From: an uncultured Peptostreptococcaceae bacterium
GTDB lineage: Bacteria > Bacillota > Clostridia > Tissierellales > Peptoniphilaceae
DNA length: 20,426 bases
Direction of reading: 5' to 3'
NCBI GenBank assembly: GCA_947283485.1
Contig: CAMYOU010000020.1
Coordinates: 1 to 20,426, forward strand
A model generated the notes under the pieces. It ran no database searches. It saw only the letters and a program-made list of their open reading frames with translations, and was not told the DNA's origin. Of this stretch, positions 1 to 6,677 are shown one piece after another. Position 1 is the first letter of the stretch; every line of letters begins with the position of its first letter. Both the position numbers and the translations under genes were made by a program.

Positions 1-54
1 ATCGAGTAAGCAAAATGCTTACTCGATGAAGTCCAACTTTATGGGGTCACTCTA
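1..54. mobile_element. Outer end of an IS3-family (IS150-group-like) insertion sequence, partial
   Basis: Read on the minus strand, bases 54-31 give TAGAGTGACCCCATAAAGTT followed by GGAC. This matches the general layout of IS150-group terminal repeats (TG..CTGACCCC..AAGTTGGAC) as I remember it. The first two bases are TA rather than the usual TG. Just inside it, bases 1-27 form a perfect hairpin: 12-base arms (1-12 and 16-27) around an AAA loop, possibly the element's own terminator. No transposase sequence is inside the window, so the element, if real, extends to the left of base 1. The call rests on remembered end sequences only; the hairpin itself is directly visible. Confidence 0.5.
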
Positions 55-112
55 ATACACGGGGCTTTTTTCGTGCTTTGATTCTACGCGCGTATCCCCC
101 GCCCCGGGGGCA

Positions 113-149
113 CAAAAAAACTTCCGACAACATGTCGGAAGTTTTTCTT
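113..149. terminator. Bidirectional intrinsic terminator after hbd
   Basis: A perfect 9-bp stem (121-129 CTTCCGACA with 133-141 TGTCGGAAG) around a three-base loop is flanked by an A-run on the left (114-120) and a T-run on the right (142-146). On the minus strand it lies 22 bases past the hbd stop codon and is followed by a U-run, so it ends the butyrate operon. It can also stop transcripts coming rightward from the insertion sequence end. Confidence 0.88.
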
Positions 150-163
150 TGTTCGGATTCGAC

Positions 164-1006
164 TTATTTCGAATAGTCGAAGAAGCCTTTGCCGGTCTTG
201 CGGCCGAGGTCGCCGGAGCGTACCATCTTGCGCAGGAGCGGGTGCGGGCGATATTTGGAATCGCCAAATTCCGTGTAAAGGACTTCCATGATCGCAAGGC
301 ATACGTCGAGGCCGATGAGGTCTCCGAGCGCGAGCGGTCCCATGGGATGGTTGGCGCCGAGTTTCATGGCGGTGTCGATGTCTTCCGCAGATGCGATGCC
401 GTCAGCGAGGATGCCGACCGCTTCGTTGATCATGGGAACGAGGATGCGGTTGACGACGAAGCCGGGGCCTTCCTCGACGAGTACGGGTACTTTGCCGATT
501 TCTTCGGTGAGTGCCTTGATGGTCTCGGTAACCTTGTCGTCGGTCTTTCTGCCTTCGATGATTTCCACGAGTTTCATCATGGGAACCGGGTTGAAGAAGT
601 GCATGCCGATGACTTTTTCCGGTCTCTTGGTCGCTGAGCCGATTTCCGTGATGGAGAGGGACGAGGTGTTGGATGCGAGGATGGTCTTCTCATCGCAAAC
701 ACTGTCGAGTTCTTCGAAGATTTTCTTCTTGATGACGGCGTTCTCGGTTGCCGCTTCAATGACGAGATCCGCGTCTTTGATGTCGGCGATGTCCGCAGAG
801 ACTTTGATGCGCGCGATGGTCGCATCTTTCTCTGCAGCTTCCATTCTGCCTTTTTCAACGAGGCGGTTGAGGTTCTTCTCAATGCCTTTCATTGCACGTT
901 CAAGCGCTTTTTCGTCGATGTCACGCAGGATGACGTCATGACCTTTGGCAAGAACTTGTGCAATGCCGGCGCCCATGGTGCCGGAGCCGATAACTGCAAT
1001 TTTCAT
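164..1006 (-). CDS. hbd: 3-hydroxybutyryl-CoA dehydrogenase
   Basis: Converts acetoacetyl-CoA to 3-hydroxybutyryl-CoA with NAD(P)H in the cytoplasm, the second step of butyrate synthesis. The 280-residue protein has the family's normal length. The N-terminus carries the Rossmann dinucleotide motif GSGTMGAGIA (residues 7-16). The catalytic His136 in GMHFFNPVP pairs with Glu148 in LVEIIEG, and the C-terminal dimerisation domain follows from EEGPGFVVNR (about 179-187, with Asn186). The start is fixed by AGGAGG seven bases before the ATG. It is the last gene of thl-bcd-etfB-etfA-crt-hbd, starting 11 bases after the crt stop, with a terminator directly behind it. Nothing looks damaged. Cofactor preference (NADH or NADPH) cannot be decided by reading. 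Confidence 0.97.
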   Translation of the reverse strand: MKIAVIGSGTMGAGIAQVLAKGHDVILRDIDEKALERAMKGIEKNLNRLVEKGRMEAAEKDATIARIKVSADIADIKDADLVIEAATENAVIKKKIFEELDSVCDEKTILASNTSSLSITEIGSATKRPEKVIGMHFFNPVPMMKLVEIIEGRKTDDKVTETIKALTEEIGKVPVLVEEGPGFVVNRILVPMINEAVGILADGIASAEDIDTAMKLGANHPMGPLALGDLIGLDVCLAIMEVLYTEFGDSKYRPHPLLRKMVRSGDLGRKTGKGFFDYSK

Positions 1007-1017
1007 GGTTTCCTCCT

Positions 1018-1797
1018 CTATTTCTTCTTAAACTCGGGTTTTCTCTTCTCAAAGAATGCTTTCATGCCTTCTTTTTGATCTTCGGTCGAGAAGCAAAGTC
1101 CGAATGCCATTTCCTCAATGCGCATGCCGGAGTCGATGTCGGTCTGGATGCCGGTATTAATGGCGAGTTTCGCGAGTGCGACTGCACGGCGTGCCTTTGC
1201 GGCGATGGTCTTTGCCATGGTCATGGCTTTTTCCATGAGCGCATCCGGTTCTGCGAGTTCATCAACGAGTCCGATGCGATACGCTTCGTTTGCGTCGATG
1301 ATTTCCGCGGTGAAGATGAGCTGTTTCGCTTTGCCTTCGCCGACGAGGCGTGCAAGGCGTTGCGTTCCGCCGAATCCGGGGGTGATGCCGAGTCCGACTT
1401 CGGGTTGTCCGAATTTCGCCTTGGTGGATGCGATACGAATGTCGCAAGCCATGGAGATCTCACAACCGCCGCCGAGCGCAAAGCCGTTGACGGCTGCGAT
1501 GACGGGTTTCGAAAGATTCTCGATCTGGCGGAAGACTGCCATGCCTTTCTTCCCCCATGCCGCACCTTCGACGGCACTGAGGGGTGCCATTTCGCCGATG
1601 TCGGCACCGGCTACAAAACTGCGGCCGGCACCTGTGAGGATGACGACATCGACGTCATCGTTTTCTTCGAGTTCCCGGAAGCAAAGGTTCAGTTCTTCCA
1701 GGAGTTCTTTGTTGAGGGCGTTGAGTGCCGATTCACGATTGATGGTGACGGTTGCGACGCTCTCATCGTATTGTACGAGTAAAAACTGATAGTCCAT
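1018..1797 (-). CDS. crt: Enoyl-CoA hydratase / crotonase
   Basis: Dehydrates 3-hydroxybutyryl-CoA to crotonyl-CoA, the third step toward butyryl-CoA. The 259-residue protein shows the crotonase fold signatures: AGADIG (63-68) for the oxyanion hole, GGGCEISMACD (109-119) with catalytic Glu113, and FGQPEVGLGITPGFGGTQR (129-147) with catalytic Glu133. Both acid residues needed for hydratase activity are present, which favours a true hydratase over a non-hydratase crotonase relative. I chose the ATG at 1797 because GAAAGGA sits just upstream; an upstream in-frame start seven codons earlier would overlap that ribosome binding site. It sits between etfA and hbd. A broader fatty-acid oxidation role is possible, but the operon argues for butyrate synthesis. 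Confidence 0.95.
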   Translation of the reverse strand: MDYQFLLVQYDESVATVTINRESALNALNKELLEELNLCFRELEENDDVDVVILTGAGRSFVAGADIGEMAPLSAVEGAAWGKKGMAVFRQIENLSKPVIAAVNGFALGGGCEISMACDIRIASTKAKFGQPEVGLGITPGFGGTQRLARLVGEGKAKQLIFTAEIIDANEAYRIGLVDELAEPDALMEKAMTMAKTIAAKARRAVALAKLAINTGIQTDIDSGMRIEEMAFGLCFSTEDQKEGMKAFFEKRKPEFKKK

Positions 1798-1818
1798 GCT
1801 TCGTCCTTTCTTTTGCAA

Positions 1819-2835
1819 TTATGCGTTGTCTTTCTTCTCGCGTGCGCTTTCAACAAGGCGCGCGAGTTCGGGTACGACTTTGTGCAGGTCGGCTACGATG
1901 CCGAGGTCTGCGGTCTGGAAGATCGGCGCGTCGGGGTTCTTGTTGACGGCGATGATGTAGTCGGATTCTTCCATACCTGCAAGGTGCTGGATGGCTCCGG
2001 AGATACCGAGTGCGAAGTAGAGATTGGGGCGAACGGTCTTACCGGTCTGTCCGACTTGTCTCTCTTTTGCAAGCCAGCCTGCATCAACTGCCGCACGGGA
2101 GCCGGATACGGTTGCTTTGAGAACTCTTGCAAGTTCTTCGGCTTCTGCGATGTGTTCGGGTCCGCCGAATCCGCGGCCTGCAGATACGAGGATCTTCGCG
2201 TCTTCGATCTTGACGAGTTTCTTCGTTGCGACGGTCTCTTCGAGGATCTCGACGTTGAAGTCTTTGTCTTCGAATTTGACGTCAAATTTCTCGACGTTTA
2301 CGGGAAGGCTCTTGTCCTCGGGGAGTTTTTGCATAACGCCGGGGCGAACGGTGGACATCTGCGGACGATGGTTTTCGCAGATGATGGTTGCCATGATGTT
2401 GCCGCCGAATGCCGGACGGGTCATAAGAAGATTGCCGGTTGCTTCGTCGATGTCAAGGCCCGTGCAGTCTGCGGTGAGTCCGGTATGGACGCGTGCGGAT
2501 ACGCGGGGTGCGAGGTCACGACCGATCGAGGTTGCGCCGAAGAGCACGATCTCGGGTTTTTCTTCTTCGATGACGTCATAGATGGCTTTGACATACGGTT
2601 CGGTCATATAGTGTTTGAGTCTCTCGTCTTCGACGAGGATGACTTTGTCCGCGCCGTGTTGTGCGAGGTTCTCGGCAAGGTGGGAAACTTTGTCGCCGAC
2701 GACGAGTGCGGTGACGGTGGTATTTCTCTTTGCTGCCAAGTCTTTTGCTTTGCCGACGAGCTCGAGTGCGACGGTTTGGAGATTGCCGTCTCTCTGCTCT
2801 GCGATGATCATTACGCCTTTATAGTTTTCTAACAT
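1819..2835 (-). CDS. etfA: Electron transfer flavoprotein, alpha subunit
   Basis: The larger ETF subunit, carrying the FAD that shuttles electrons to butyryl-CoA dehydrogenase. The 338-residue product has an N-terminal ETF domain and a well-conserved C-terminal FAD domain: GRGFGGPE, then ATVSGSRAAVDAGW, RQVGQTGKTV, ALGISGAIQHLAGM and INxNPDAPIF-like VNKNPDAPIF, ending in a helix with DLHKVVPEL. These are the standard FAD contacts. I set the start at the ATG at 2835, eight bases after AAGGGG, rather than the GTG at 2844 that lies inside the ribosome binding site. The etfB stop codon TAA is part of the same sequence (TAAGGGG), so the two subunits are probably translationally coupled. It acts as a heterodimer with EtfB and together with Bcd. 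Confidence 0.96.
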   Translation of the reverse strand: MLENYKGVMIIAEQRDGNLQTVALELVGKAKDLAAKRNTTVTALVVGDKVSHLAENLAQHGADKVILVEDERLKHYMTEPYVKAIYDVIEEEKPEIVLFGATSIGRDLAPRVSARVHTGLTADCTGLDIDEATGNLLMTRPAFGGNIMATIICENHRPQMSTVRPGVMQKLPEDKSLPVNVEKFDVKFEDKDFNVEILEETVATKKLVKIEDAKILVSAGRGFGGPEHIAEAEELARVLKATVSGSRAAVDAGWLAKERQVGQTGKTVRPNLYFALGISGAIQHLAGMEESDYIIAVNKNPDAPIFQTADLGIVADLHKVVPELARLVESAREKKDNA

Positions 2836-2847
2836 GGTTATCACCCC

Positions 2848-3636
2848 TTAAATGATGAAGAGCTCTTCGAGCTTGTTCAAGATAATCTGTGCGCCTTCTT
2901 TTGCGTCCACTTCGAAGACTTTGCCCGCGGTCTTTGCGCCTTTGGTAAAGCTCTTCTTAACTTTGGTGGGCGAACCTTTGAGTCCGAGGTTTGCGTGGTC
3001 GACGGTGATGTCGTTCACGTTCCAATTGGTGACGATGTTTTCATCACGGAATGCATCATAGATGCGGGATACGCGCATGTATCTCGGGCTATTCATACCG
3101 CCGAGGGTCGTAAGAAGGCACGGGGTCTTCACGCGAATGATTTGATAGCGATCTTCGAATTGGCGTTTGACGACGAGGTGATCTTCCGTTGCTTCGCGGA
3201 TTTCTTCGACATAGGAAATGCTCGGGATGCCGAGGTGTTCAGCGATCTGCGGACCGACTTGTGCGGTGTCGCCGTCGATTGCCTGACGTCCTGCGATGAC
3301 GAAATCGTAGTCGAGGTTCTTGAGAGCTGCCGCAACGGCACTGGAGGTTGCCCAGGTATCGGAGCCTGCAAATGCACGGTCACTTAGAAGGATGACTTCG
3401 TCTGCGCCCATTGCATATGCTTCTTTGAGTGCGATCTCGGCTTGCGGGGGTCCCATCGTGACGACGGTGACGTGTGCGCCGCACGCATCTTTTAATTTGA
3501 GAGCTTCTTCAAGACCCGCTTTATCGTCGGGGTTGATAATGGAAGGTACGCCTTCACGAATGAGGGTACCGGTCTTGGGGTCGAGTTTTACTTCCGTGGT
3601 ATCCGGAACTTGTTTAATACAAACGGCAATTTTCAT
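2848..3636 (-). CDS. etfB: Electron transfer flavoprotein, beta subunit
   Basis: The smaller ETF subunit (262 residues, normal length). It opens with MKIAVCIKQVPDT and contains NPDDKAGLEEAL, VTMGPPQAE, GADEVILLSDRAFAGSDT and the signature GRQAIDGDTAQVGPQ. In bifurcating ETFs the GRQAIDGDTAQVGP segment binds the second FAD, where NADH electrons split between ferredoxin and crotonyl-CoA. Its presence, together with a neighbouring bcd, suggests the Bcd/EtfAB flavin-based bifurcation known from Clostridium and Acidaminococcus; bifurcation itself is inferred. The ATG is preceded by AAGGAGG. It lies 12 bases after bcd and 12 bases before etfA. Confidence 0.96.
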   Translation of the reverse strand: MKIAVCIKQVPDTTEVKLDPKTGTLIREGVPSIINPDDKAGLEEALKLKDACGAHVTVVTMGPPQAEIALKEAYAMGADEVILLSDRAFAGSDTWATSSAVAAALKNLDYDFVIAGRQAIDGDTAQVGPQIAEHLGIPSISYVEEIREATEDHLVVKRQFEDRYQIIRVKTPCLLTTLGGMNSPRYMRVSRIYDAFRDENIVTNWNVNDITVDHANLGLKGSPTKVKKSFTKGAKTAGKVFEVDAKEGAQIILNKLEELFII

Positions 3637-3648
3637 GGTTTGTCCTCC

Positions 3649-4788
3649 TTATCTTAAGAGCGAGCCCGAGATGACCATGCGTTGTACTTCGCTGGTGCCT
3701 TCGTAGATCTCGGTGATCTTCGCGTCACGCATCATTCTCTCTACCGGGTAGTCTCTCGTGTAGCCGTAGCCGCCGTAGAGTTGGACGCATTTGGTCGTGA
3801 CTTTCATTGCGCATTCAGCTGCAAAAAGTTTTGCATGTGCTGCCGGAACGGTGTAGGGAAGTCCGGATTGTTTGCACCATGCCGCACGATAGACGAGGAG
3901 TCTTGCCGCTTCGATTTGGTTTGCGAGGTCTGCAAGCTGGAATTGCGTGTTCTGGAATGCGGAGAGCGTACGTCCGAATTGTTTTCTTTCTTTGACGTAG
4001 GTGATCGTCTCTGCAAGTGCGCCTTCCGCAATGCCGAGTGCCTGTGCAGCGATACCGATACGACCGCCGTCGAGGGTCTGCATAGCGATCTTAAAGCCCA
4101 TGCCTTCTTTGCCGAGGAGGTTTTCTTTCGGTACGCGGACGTCTTCAAAAATGAGTTCGCAGGTGTGCGATCCGCGGATACCCATCTTCTTCTCGGGAAG
4201 TCCGAACGAGAATCCGGGCATGCCTTTTTCGACGATGAACGCACTGATGCCGCGCGTGCCTTGCGTCTTGTCCGTCATTGCCATGATGATATAGGTCGAT
4301 GCTTTTTCCGCGTTGGTGATAAAGATCTTGGAGCCGTTTAAGACATATGCATCTCCGTCCAAAACCGCGGTCGTCTGTTGCATCGAAGCGTCGGTGCCGG
4401 CATTGGGTTCGGTCAGACCGAATGCGCCGATATGTTCACCTTTTGCAAGGGGTACAAGGTATTTTTGTTTTTGCGCTTCCGTACCGAATTTTAAGATCGG
4501 CCATGCGCATAGGGATGTATGTGCCGAGATGATGACGCTCGTGGTTGCGCATACGCGTGCGAGCTCTTCAACTGCCATTGCGTATCCGAGATCGTCTCCG
4601 CCTTCTCCGCCGTATTCCTTGGGAATGGGGATGCCGAAAAAGCCTGCCTTTGCCATCTTGGCTACGGTCTCTTCAGGGAACTTCTCCTCTTCATCAACCT
4701 CTGCCGCGAGGGGTTTGACTTCCGTCTCGGCAAACTCTCTGTACATCTGTCTTAGCATTTCATGCTGTTTGGATAAACCGAATTCCAT
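3649..4788 (-). CDS. bcd: Short-chain (butyryl-CoA) dehydrogenase
   Basis: Reduces crotonyl-CoA to butyryl-CoA with electrons from EtfAB. The 379-residue acyl-CoA dehydrogenase shows the family's N-terminal helical domain, the FAD/substrate segment FGLTEPNAGTDA, the middle beta domain with FITNAE and GIRGSHTCEL, and the C-terminal helical domain ending with YGGYGYTRDYPVERMMRDAK. The catalytic base is Glu363 in IYEGTSEVQ, the position used by butyryl-CoA dehydrogenases. AGGAGG precedes the ATG by six bases. It is the first gene after a 78-base gap that contains a terminator-like hairpin, and it heads the tightly packed bcd-etfB-etfA-crt-hbd block. Exact chain-length preference cannot be read from sequence; the context supports C4. 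Confidence 0.95.
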   Translation of the reverse strand: MEFGLSKQHEMLRQMYREFAETEVKPLAAEVDEEEKFPEETVAKMAKAGFFGIPIPKEYGGEGGDDLGYAMAVEELARVCATTSVIISAHTSLCAWPILKFGTEAQKQKYLVPLAKGEHIGAFGLTEPNAGTDASMQQTTAVLDGDAYVLNGSKIFITNAEKASTYIIMAMTDKTQGTRGISAFIVEKGMPGFSFGLPEKKMGIRGSHTCELIFEDVRVPKENLLGKEGMGFKIAMQTLDGGRIGIAAQALGIAEGALAETITYVKERKQFGRTLSAFQNTQFQLADLANQIEAARLLVYRAAWCKQSGLPYTVPAAHAKLFAAECAMKVTTKCVQLYGGYGYTRDYPVERMMRDAKITEIYEGTSEVQRMVISGSLLR

Positions 4789-4822
4789 ATTCTTCCTCCT
4801 TCTATAATTGCCTTTCGGCTCG

Positions 4823-4854
4823 AAAAAGGGGCGTATCCGGGTACGGCTACGCCC
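4823..4854 (-). terminator. Intra-operon terminator-like hairpin between thl and bcd
   Basis: On the minus strand, GGGCGTA (4854-4848) pairs with TACGCCC (4835-4829), and an inner CCG/CGG pair closes a four-base loop after one mismatch. The stem is followed by CTTTTT (4828-4823). It starts 13 bases past the thl stop and ends 35 bases before bcd. No convincing new promoter is visible in the gap, so this probably acts as a partial terminator or an RNA processing site that sets the thl to bcd ratio. Confidence 0.6.
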
Positions 4855-4866
4855 GCTTTCCTCTCC

Positions 4867-6057
4867 TTATTCTTTTTCGCGTTCGACGACGAGGGCGGTG
4901 CCCATTCCTCCGCCGATGCAGAGCGTTGCGAGTCCGTAGTGGGAATCTCTCTTCTGCATCTCGTAGAGAAGCGTCGTAAGGATGCGTGCGCCGGATGCGC
5001 CGATCGGGTGTCCAATGGCGATTGCGCCGCCGTTGACGTTGACTTTGTCAAAATCGAACCCGAGTTCGTTCTTGACGGCATATGCTTGTGCCGCGAATGC
5101 TTCGTTTGCTTCGATGAGATCCATGTCCTTGATCGTGAGACCTGCTCTTTCGAGTGCTTTTCTCGAGGACGGGATCGGACCGGTGCCCATGATGTCGGGG
5201 CGAACACCGACGGTTGCATGGCTTACAATCGTTGCAAGGGGTTTAACGCCGAGTTCTTTTGCCTTTTCTTCGCTCATGATGACAAGAGCCGCTGCGCCGT
5301 CATTGATGCCCGATGCGTTCCCTGCGGTAACCGTGCCGCCGTCTTTCTTGAATGCGGGGCGAAGTTTTGCAGCCGTCTCGAGTGTTTGACCGTAGCGAAT
5401 GTGTTCGTCGTTCTCGAAGATCGTCACATTGCCCTTGCGATCCTTGATCTCGACCGGAACGATTTCGTCTTTGAAACGTCCTTCTTTTTGTGCTCTCTCC
5501 GCATTGTTCTGCGAACGAACGGCAAGTTCGTCCTGCATCTCGCGGGTGATGCCGAATTCTTCCGCAACGTTCTCCGCGGTGATGCCCATGTGGTATTTAT
5601 TGAAAATATCGAACAGTCCGTCATGCACCATGTAGTCGACCATCTTGGTGTCGCCCATGCGTGCGCCCCAGCGCATATTCGGAGCGAGATACGGTGCGTT
5701 CGTCATGGATTCCGTGCCGCCTGCGAGGACGATGTCCGCTTCACCCGTCTGGATGAGTTGCGAAGCGAGGGAAACACTGCGAAGACCCGAGCCGCATACG
5801 ATGTTGATCGTGAATGCCGGCGTCTCGATCGGGCAGCCTGCACCGAGCGTAACCTGACGTGCGACGTTCTGTCCGAGACCCGCCTGCAAAACGTTTCCGA
5901 ATACGACGTGTTCGACCTGTTCCGGGGTAATGCCTGCGCGTTTGATCGCTTCTTTTGCAGCGATGACGCCGATATCGACTGCCGACAGGGACTTGAGACT
6001 GCCGCCGAAGCCGCCTACAGGGGTACGCGCTGCACTTGCAATGACAACTTTTTTCAT
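4867..6057 (-). CDS. thl: Acetyl-CoA C-acetyltransferase (thiolase)
   Basis: Condenses two acetyl-CoA to acetoacetyl-CoA, the first committed step to butyrate. The 396-residue protein has the full thiolase set: acyl-carrying Cys88 in NIVCGSGLRS, the GGTESMTNAPY motif, NEAFAAQA, His350 in AIGHPIGASGARI and the second active Cys380 in CIGGGMGTALVV. The direction (biosynthetic) follows from the neighbours. The start is set by AAGGAGGTAG just before the ATG. It is the first gene of the operon, about 55 bases downstream of a predicted start of transcription at an extended -10 promoter, and is separated from bcd by a terminator-like hairpin. No anomalies were seen. Confidence 0.96.
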   Translation of the reverse strand: MKKVVIASAARTPVGGFGGSLKSLSAVDIGVIAAKEAIKRAGITPEQVEHVVFGNVLQAGLGQNVARQVTLGAGCPIETPAFTINIVCGSGLRSVSLASQLIQTGEADIVLAGGTESMTNAPYLAPNMRWGARMGDTKMVDYMVHDGLFDIFNKYHMGITAENVAEEFGITREMQDELAVRSQNNAERAQKEGRFKDEIVPVEIKDRKGNVTIFENDEHIRYGQTLETAAKLRPAFKKDGGTVTAGNASGINDGAAALVIMSEEKAKELGVKPLATIVSHATVGVRPDIMGTGPIPSSRKALERAGLTIKDMDLIEANEAFAAQAYAVKNELGFDFDKVNVNGGAIAIGHPIGASGARILTTLLYEMQKRDSHYGLATLCIGGGMGTALVVEREKE

Positions 6058-6119
6058 GTACTACCTCCTTGAATACTCTTGTTGCGGTGAATCTGTGATT
6101 CTTCTTTTTTACCTCGTTT

Positions 6120-6148
6120 AGTATATCACGATCTGTACATTTATGCAA
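6120..6148 (-). promoter_or_regulatory. Promoter of the butyrate operon
   Basis: On the minus strand TTGCAT (6148-6143) is followed after 17 bases by TATACT (6125-6120). The -10 is preceded by TG and one base, making an extended -10 (TGATATACT). Transcription would begin near 6113, giving a leader of about 55 bases before thl. AT-rich sequence lies directly upstream, which could act as an UP element. Confidence 0.75.
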
Positions 6149-6186
6149 ATATTTTTTCGCCTTGGATGCTCAAAACGGAGTGAAAA

Positions 6187-6208
6187 ATTAGAATGTTGAA
6201 ATCCTAAT
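6187..6208. repeat. Imperfect inverted repeat upstream of thl promoter
   Basis: ATTAGAAT (6187-6194) and ATCCTAAT (6201-6208) are inverted copies with one mismatch in eight, separated by six bases. The site lies about 40 bases upstream of the -35 box, so it could be an operator or activator site; that role is only inferred. Confidence 0.45.
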
Positions 6209-6224
6209 GATTTTTGATGTAACA

Positions 6225-6246
6225 ATTTTATTTATCATAATAAAAT
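6225..6246. repeat. AT-rich inverted repeat upstream of thl
   Basis: ATTTTAT (6225-6231) and ATAAAAT (6240-6246) are perfect inverted copies with eight bases between. All seven positions are A or T, so chance occurrence in this AT-rich stretch is quite possible. Confidence 0.35.
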
Positions 6247-6287
6247 ATTGCGTACTCTCCGATGCGTCAATTTAGCCAACAATAAAA

Positions 6288-6304
6288 TTTGAAAATTTTT
6301 CAAA
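6288..6304. promoter_or_regulatory. 17-base palindrome, possible operator
   Basis: TTTGAAAA (6288-6295) and TTTTCAAA (6297-6304) are perfect inverted copies around one base. The TTTGA...TCAAA ends recall MarR-type operators such as FabT sites, but the spacing differs from the FabT site I remember. It lies about 140 bases upstream of the thl -35, far for a simple repressor site. Function is unproven. Confidence 0.4.
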
Positions 6305-6633
6305 AAAATTTCCCCATTTATTTCGCGCGAAGAATGTCCGAAAAAAAGTATATTTTATTTGTTGTCAATCATTTAATAATGGAATAATTATTATATTTTT
6401 TCGGTTGTTCGCGTACGCTTACGGCAAAAGCAAGAGGAATTTCTTGTGTGCTGATTCGTCCATGGCGCAAAAAACGCTTGCTTCGGCGCAATTTCCGCAT
6501 TCTTCGTTCGTGCGTGAAAAATGTATTTATATAAGCGTTCCCGGCATACCTTTTTGCACGATTGCAAAAAACAAAGACGGCGCACGCACTTCTTTGCGTC
6601 CACTCGCAAGTGTTCCCTTTCACGACGCACAAA

Positions 6634-6659
6634 AAAACGCACCCGTTCGGATGCGTTTT
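6634..6659. terminator. Intrinsic terminator after proS (bidirectional)
   Basis: AAAACGCA (6634-6641) pairs perfectly with TGCGTTTT (6652-6659) around a ten-base loop that can form further pairs. On the minus strand the stem is followed by a run of seven U (6637-6631), ending the proS transcript 19 bases after its stop. A T-rich tract on the plus side could stop rightward transcripts too. Confidence 0.88.
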
Positions 6660-6677
6660 CTTTTTCTTTCGCAATTT

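Larger units (their letters stand above)
6149..6633. other. Long intergenic region between thl promoter and proS terminator
   Basis: No credible gene lies here. The half nearest thl (6149-6400) is strongly AT-rich and holds three inverted repeats: 6187-6208, 6225-6246 and 6288-6304. It also has TTGACA (6368-6363, minus) followed only ten bases later by TATACT (6352-6347), which is too close for a normal promoter. The other half (6400-6633) has ordinary composition; its open frames on both strands run into the proS terminator and lack good ribosome binding sites. A small RNA cannot be excluded. Confidence 0.6.

Noticed and set aside
1813..2832. Long open frame of 339 codons on the plus strand, opposite etfA
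   Set aside because: It mirrors etfA over its full length, is rich in Cys, Asp and Phe, has no ribosome binding site, and the minus strand protein has clear family motifs. It is an effect of codon bias.
4939..6072. Long open frame of 377 codons opposite thl
   Set aside because: It has an improbable composition, starts inside thl and runs through the thl ribosome binding site; thl has all catalytic residues on the other strand.
6089..6101. GAATC-TGT-GATTC inverted repeat in the thl leader
   Set aside because: Arms are only five bases and it matches no operator I know; chance occurrence is likely.
6347..6368. TTGACA plus TATACT as a second thl promoter
   Set aside because: The boxes are separated by only ten bases, too short for a normal sigma-70-type promoter, although each box alone is a good match.
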